Source: Sanderia malayensis
Lineage: Eukaryota; Cnidaria; Scyphozoa; Semaeostomeae; Pelagiidae
DNA length: 64,000 nt
Reading direction: 5' to 3'
Assembly (NCBI GenBank): GCA_013076295.1
Contig: RQOL01000772.1
Span: 1,612,001-1,676,000, forward strand
Part shown: piece after piece, positions 59,101 to 64,000 of the stretch
Numbering within the stretch: position 1 is the stretch's first letter
How the letters are laid out: each line of letters opens with the position of its first letter
Position numbers and translations under genes: made by a program
Notes under the pieces: generated by a model
What the model was told of the DNA's origin: nothing
Databases searched by the model: none
The model's input: the letters and a program-made list of their open reading frames with translations, nothing else

Positions 59101-61751
59101 TAATTCAACTTATCGTGAGTTTGTTATCTAAACCTAGTTTCTGTTTACTTCGCAGTTGTTCCAGGTGTTGGGCCCGGTGTGCCAGGAGCAAGAGGTCTGA
59201 AGAGACAAGATATCATTGCTATAGTCGTTGGAGTTGGTGGTTTCATCTTGATTTGCATTGTGGTGTTAACTCTTGTGCTTCTTAGACGCAAGAAAGGCAA
59301 ACGACGATTAGGTATATATTTGTATATAACTGACCACCACCCCCCCTGTGATCCTACTGTTTCCACCCGATTGTAAATGCTGATAGCGGGGCTGCAGGGG
59401 GGGTTGTATGGATATAGACATGAGAACATCTGCTGGGCAAGTTGATAGATTGTTGTTTGTTTTGATTACATTTGGTATCTGTTGTTTACTCCTTTGATAA
59501 TTTTTGCAGATGGAAATTACGAATTAAGAACCAACAGCGGAGGAAGGGGCAATACAAGAGGGTGAGTCCAGTTTTGTGATTAACATGGTCCATGTTTTAC
59601 ACATAGGAGCGTTAAACGTTTTTCTGCAGTAGTTTTTATAATAACTTGTTTCTTAACATTTTCAAAACTGCTTTGTCACCAATGGGTGCATAAATGATCC
59701 GTTTAGTCTACGTTTGATCCAGGGTTGTTTAGAACAATCGTTTCTCCTACCAGGCTACATCCAATGTTTTAGGGTCCACGTATTTTCAATTTGGTCAATG
59801 TTTTATACCAGCAACCTGGAATAATGAATGTACAGGGATAATTTCGCCACCAGATTCAGAGTATGACTAAAATTGATGCTGATACTTTTAACATAATTTC
59901 CTTTGTTTTGCAGTGGTCTAATGGGCTATTCCACTGTTGGCTCTGATGTCGTAAGAACCGGCATAGTAGATCCACCACCGGAAGGTTTTGATGATGAAAA
60001 TGATGATGTTGATGATGATGCTTTGATGAATAATCGAAACGAAGAGAAGTCAAGAAAAGAATCTCCTCCAACATATGATGAACACTGTGAGTTATTTATT
60101 TATGCCAGACTTGGTTGTTTGATCTTTTGTTTATTGAAATTTCGAATTGCCAGTGCTTCGATTTATATTGGGGGTTCTTGTCCCAGAACTTCTGTTTGTA
60201 TGATGCTCTGCTGCCAGAGTTTCAAAGTATATGGGTCTCTTGTCAAATTTCAAAGTGTATGGGTCTCTTGTTGGAGTTTAAAAGTATATGGGTCTCTTGT
60301 CAGAGTTCCAATTAATATTACACGCGAGAGCCCAAAAGTATATGCGGCTCTGTTTCCAGAGCTGCGAGGTTTATGGGACTGCATTGCCAGAGCTGTAATG
60401 TATAAATGATTCACGCACACTCTACGATGCTAATTCTACGGATCTGCTTTGCATTTTCAGTTAGTTACTACGATGGTACAGATGTGAATGCAACTTCATA
60501 CCCACCACGCAATCCAGTTGGTAACACTCCAGCTTATTCTTCATTCAGTGCCCTGACAAGTCAGCAGAGGGCTCAAGGTAAGGCCATTTCACATCTTCCT
60601 TTCAGACAGATTTGTACGGAGAACTGTGATGTTTCATTACTGAAATATTTCAGGCTCTTTATTCACATAAGATGTTTATTTCCATTTTTCAGAGGCAGAA
60701 GCAGCTAACAAAACCGGCTCGCGTACGTCTCTTGCCAGTGGACGAGCTGCGGAGATATCAAGAAGAAACAAAACTCCATTCGACTATGATTTTGAAATGG
60801 ATGGTGAGTTATGTGTCGTGTCGTGCCATGTCGTGTCGTAGCGTGTCGTGTCGTAGCGTGGCGTGTCGTGACGTGGCGTGTCGTGACGTGTTTTGTCGTG
60901 TCTATTTATGCCTTTCACCCTTCTGCTCTGTCAGCTGTAGTAGATCACAATCAAGTAGATCACAATCAAGTAGATCACAATCAAGTGGAGCACAATCAAG
61001 TAGAGCACATGTTTGGAAGAGTTTCTTTGAGCTTCAAGCTTCTTTGAGAAATCATTCTCCGAGAGATTTACTGTCATGTTGTTTTGCTTTCAGAACGAGG
61101 CAATAGATACCGAGGCGATGACGACAGATACGATGACGAAAGAGAGACTCGGCGTGAAAAGCCTCGTCCTGCTGCTAAAGACCGATACAAGTACAGGCCA
61201 GATCCACTGGAACAGAGGCCGGTGGTCGTGAGAAGCAGCAGTTCTGGAGGTAGGAAGAATTAACGTGTGCGACCCCCGTTTGAATAACCAACTTTCATTC
61301 ATGCTCAATGCATTTAATGCTGCATTAAGGGTGTTAGCTCTCACTTGTTGCGTGAATTATTTTACACATTGTTTAATTAATGGGATTATGATCATTACTT
61401 TTTTTTCTATTTCAGAGGATGACCTTCCTTCGCCACCAGCTTTCATGAAAGAAACTGTGGGTAATGTGAATTCCGACAGTGAGAGAGTTCCCGGATCATT
61501 GGGTGAAAGAATGGGCAGGAACAAGGTGGGACACATTGTACTTTGACCTTTTTGAAATATGCCCTGTGCACTTTGTCACTTGACCTTCTTAATCTCTCTC
61601 TCTCCCCCCTTTTCAGAACACGAATACTCTTCGATCGTCCCCCCAGCATTCACCATCCTCCCAACGCTCGGGCGCTTCGTCCCATCAATACCGAAGCGAC
61701 ACGGAATACATGGAAGATGACGGGGACCAGTATGTTGGCTATTTGGTATAA
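50191..61751 (+). CDS. Nephrin-like IgSF receptor (8 Ig, 2 FN3, TM)
   Basis: Nineteen exons: 50191-50263, 51138-51497, 51964-52233, 52424-52702, 53448-53720, 54209-54523, 54946-55200, 55785-56039, 56405-56710, 57395-57706, 57897-58178, 59156-59311, 59510-59561, 59914-60086, 60461-60577, 60693-60803, 61094-61249, 61416-61525, 61617-61751; 3990 nt (1329 aa). Exon 1 is a signal peptide. Exons 2-9 each encode one Ig domain and exons 10-11 one FN3 each, all in phase 1-1. Exon 12 holds the TM helix (IIAIVVGVGGFILICIVVLT...) and RRKKGKRR stop-transfer. The cytoplasmic tail is acidic and Tyr/Ser-rich, with a PPTY motif (exon 14) and a C-terminal GYLV (class II-like PDZ ligand). The 8 Ig plus FN3 layout resembles nephrin; a cell-adhesion role is inferred. 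The first Ig domain lacks the canonical Cys pair. Confidence 0.85.
54598..54945 (+). repeat. Intronic array of splice-acceptor-like units
   Basis: About 10 degenerate 30-40 bp units of the type AATGTCATTCTTGTTTTAGA followed by TGCAAAACAATGTTTC fill the intron before exon 54946-55200. The last unit supplies the real acceptor (TTTGTTTTAG|ATGCACC). Six upstream units keep a TTAG|AT or CTAG|AT acceptor-like core. Confidence 0.85.
56142..56310. repeat. Two-copy tandem duplication (~90 bp)
   Basis: ACTCCCGATACAGT(T/G)AGGCCCCG ... TTTTGTTTACAAGGGTTT occurs twice in succession in the Ig-gene intron before exon 56405. Confidence 0.75.
56763..56953. mobile_element. Degenerate pogo/Tigger-like MITE
   Basis: GTCTAATTCGAAC near the left end and GTTCGAACTATGCAGATTTG near the right are imperfect inverted complements, with further TTCGAATTA motifs between them and a TA at each end (right end GACTG|TA). 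The termini are diverged, so the exact left boundary is uncertain. It lies in an Ig-gene intron. Confidence 0.55.
58245..59090. repeat. 46 bp minisatellite, about 18 copies
   Basis: The unit is GCAAGAAATAGCTGAAAGTA plus TTGCCTAAGAGTAGCTGAAA plus ACTAAG, with A/C variants in the GCTGAAA/GCTGCAA positions. It fills most of the intron between the second FN3 exon and the TM exon of the Ig gene. A longer-period repeat of variant units is visible (58400-58560 recurs at about 58840-59000). Confidence 0.95.
60205..61006. repeat. Small tandem repeats in Ig-gene introns
   Basis: Three arrays: GTATATGGGTCTCTTGT-type units at about 60205-60305; GTCGTGTCGTAGC/GTGACGTGG pentamer-decamer repeats at about 60805-60900, right after the donor of exon 60693-60803; and a 14 bp AGTAGATCACAATC array at about 60945-61006. 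Confidence 0.8.
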
Positions 61752-63260
61752 ATCCACTCGTCGTTGTCACAACTACCCGATGATATAGCTGACGTTTTTG
61801 AAATTGCCTTGTCTTGCACCATCACACAACTCAACTGTAGCTACAATGCGACTTCTGCAGCTATTGGTTTTTGCCGCGTCATTTTGATATATTTGGCTGG
61901 TGTTTTTAAGAATAGCAAGCACGTCGTTTGTGTTGTTGAGAGATGAGGGTGGGAGGAAACGGAGTTCCTTCATCGTGCTCATAATGTAATGAAGAATTTT
62001 CTTTGCAACGTATATACACGCAGATAAGACAATGTTGCTTTTTGTGAAGATAAATTTGCGATGGATAGATCATGAGAAAGATTCCACAAAACTTCTTTAT
62101 GAATTTATATTTGCTTTTTATCTTGAACTGAACTTAATCATCAGTAGAATTTAGTTATTAATATTAGATTTTTATTTAGAGTTATTATTGTTGATTTTTT
62201 ACTTAACTTTTGATTGACTTTTTAGCAGTTTGTTGTTTGCACCAACACTTAGTTAGAGTTGTGTAGGGTTGGTAATTTATATAATTAGAGTTTTTGCATT
62301 TTAAAAGTATAGCTACACGCAGTTTTATAGATACTTAATAGATCTATACAAATAGAGCTACAGTTGTGATATGATAATAAAAAGAGGACGGTTTCTTTCT
62401 TATTTAGCTCAACAAGTTCAAGTAAGATTTTTCACACAACTAATTTGGTTAGGTCTATTCCAAGCTGTTGTATTTTGTGTTTTTATTTATGATATTTTTT
62501 GAAAGTTGATTTTCATGTATATTGTTCAGCTTTAAACTCGCACATAATCACTGTTAGATTGTTCACCAGTGTCAACGTTGCAGTAAAAGCCCGCATACGA
62601 GAACCTGCAAATTCTGCATCCAGCCTATTGTTCCAAGACAATAGGCTATTGTTTCTTCAATTTTTCTGAGCAAAAATTTCAGCAACAAAATCTTATCAAA
62701 GTAGATTTGTATATGCGGGTTTTACTGTAATTGCCTTTGAGTGAAGTAATACACCATTACAAATCCCGTTTCTTGTCAATGGAGCTATTGTTATCCTCCG
62801 CTGATCACTAGTTCTGCATTTGTATAATATTTACATTATCAATTTTAACATTTCTAAAGCCAAGGGTAAATTAAGACAAATTCATACGATATTTCAGTTG
62901 TTTTACTTCATTCCAGAGCTTCGGGCTTGGTTTTCGAAAGTGACTTTAATGTTTTATATATTTATGAATATCATGATCATGAATAACAAATATATAAAGT
63001 TCGTCTTTTCTCGATTATATTATTGGGTTATCTGACAACGCATGAAACTTATTCGAGACCTGATAGTTTGTTTATGTCGATATATTTTGCACCATGGAGA
63101 TTAGGAAGTATCAACAGATTCTAAGCTTCTTTCAGCCATAGAGTTGGAATATAAGAAACAATTTTATATCCTAATCTTTCTTATATCCTGGTTCAATTGT
63201 TTTTCAGCTGACTTTCACACTTTAGAAAGGTGGGTAGAAGTACAAGAGAACATTGTGATC
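61752..63260. other. 3' UTR of IgSF gene and intergenic region
   Basis: A likely polyadenylation signal AATAAA lies at 62376-62381. An ACAATAGGCTATTGT-type inverted repeat lies near 62618-62662. No other gene was recognised; the 62820-63035 + frame is AT-rich and unsupported. Confidence 0.5.
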
Positions 63261-63266
63261 TGTGGC

Positions 63267-63303
63267 TTTCGCGCGCTTGCTGCTTTTGCGTCATTCTGAT
63301 TGG
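63267..63303 (+). promoter_or_regulatory. E2F-like site and CCAAT box upstream of MCM7
   Basis: TTTCGCGC at 63267-63274 fits the E2F consensus TTTSGCGC. GATTGGC at 63298-63304 is an inverted CCAAT box, and TGCGTCAT between them is CRE/ATF-like. A non-coding first exon seems to end at 63434 (AAAG|GTAGGC), with coding resuming after CAG at 63753. MCM genes are classical E2F targets. Confidence 0.55.
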
Positions 63304-63762
63304 CTGATAAACAATGGCACTATTGTTTGAAGGTGCATAAACCTTTTTGGGCCCAAACTTCAGTCCTCTTTCTTTGCTGTTTGCATGTAAAGCAAATATT
63401 CCTTGGCTTTTACGTTCTTCCTTGACTAGTAAAGGTAGGCAAGATGAAAATATTAAGGTTAAATGCGATATTTATATGATAGGGTATTTACCAAATTATT
63501 TAGCCTGACTAAATCTTGCTAACTAAAAGATGAATTTAGGCCACAACACGTGCAGAATCTATCACCGGCATGAAAGAAGCTTGTCTTGCCTGTCGGGAGG
63601 GAAATAGCATTTTCTTGTACTTGTTACTGTACATAACGAGCTAGATACATGTTATAGATAATGCAAGATGCAATTTTCCTTGTGAAATGGGCTACCAAAA
63701 GTAAATGCGGTTGCTCAATACGTTTTCTTTTATATTTACTTCATATTTTCCAGCAACACAAT

Positions 63763-63987
63763 ATGGCAAACACTGGTAGACTTGTATACACTGACGAAAA
63801 AGGTTTGAATCAAATGAATTACAGGCCAGCTTAATGTTCACTTTTAAAATGCTGCTACTTTGTGACCTAAAGGTTTTGTTTTAACATCTTAAAGTTATCT
63901 TTAACAGAAAAATCAAAGCGATTTTTAGCTGAATTTTATCATGAAGATGATGATGGTTTCAAAGTCTTCAAGTATGGAGAACAGCTG
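63763..63987 (+). CDS. MCM7: MCM7 replicative helicase subunit (5' part only)
   Basis: Coding exons 63763-63802 and 63908-63987, the latter ending in a GT donor; the gene continues past the window. The protein begins MANTGRLVYTDEKGEKSKRF and continues LAEFYHEDDDGFKVFKYGEQ, collinear with the human MCM7 N-terminus (KVKKFLQEFYQDD...KQFKYGNQL). MCM7 is a subunit of the MCM2-7 helicase. Only 40 residues are visible, so the call rests on this short N-terminal match and on the E2F-like upstream region. Confidence 0.82.
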
Positions 63988-64000
63988 GTAAGTATCAGTA

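Overview
The window is metazoan nuclear DNA: AT-rich, intron-dense, with short exons and many small repeats. Every assignable gene is an animal gene (TUBGCP2, SUDS3, VPS29, Derlin-2, AIP, MCM7, a TP53I13-like gene, an XNDC1/XRCC1-NTD gene, a nephrin-like IgSF receptor). Three genes for secreted proteins built from tandem ShK-type cysteine modules, plus TTAGGG-type repeats, suggest a cnidarian, probably an anthozoan. That taxonomic call is an inference from gene content; nothing in the sequence proves it. Gene models were built by eye from translated similarity, splice signals and reading-phase bookkeeping. The coordinates given are CDS spans, and exons are listed in the evidence.

Layout. 1-14.6 kb: a cluster of three ShK-module genes. 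Gene A (+) runs tail-to-tail into gene B (-), and gene C (-) lies upstream of B. Three MITE-like elements sit in gene B introns. 14.6-17.9 kb: a (TATAG)n satellite split by a 0.6 kb inverted-repeat element, then a block of unassigned ORF fragments. 17.9-27.1 kb: housekeeping genes DERL2 (-), VPS29 (-), a small bZIP factor (+) and SUDS3 (-). 27.5-37.8 kb: TUBGCP2 (-), 33 exons. 37.9-38.8 kb: a roughly 120-130 bp satellite containing TTAGGG-like runs, lying in the head-to-head spacer of TUBGCP2 and a TP53I13-like membrane protein (+). 42.0-46.2 kb: an XRCC1-N-terminal-domain protein with two UBZ4-like zinc fingers (+). 46.5-49.2 kb: a RING/TRAF-zinc-finger gene (-) sharing a 210 bp divergent promoter with AIP (+). 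50.2-61.8 kb: a 19-exon nephrin-like receptor (+) with 8 Ig domains, 2 FN3 domains, one TM and a cytoplasmic tail with PPxY and PDZ-ligand motifs. 63.8 kb to the end: the first coding exons of MCM7 (+), behind an E2F-like site.

The genes do not form one pathway. Most are ordinary housekeeping genes in a compact array with several divergent promoters. The main unusual content is in splicing and repeats: two U12-type AT-AC introns with near-consensus signals in neighbouring genes (SUDS3, TUBGCP2), three GC-AG introns, a 20-nt microexon, an intron of the Ig gene made almost entirely of about 10 copies of its own 3' splice-acceptor region, and a VPS29 gene carrying clustered lesions. I found no rRNA, tRNA or CRISPR array.
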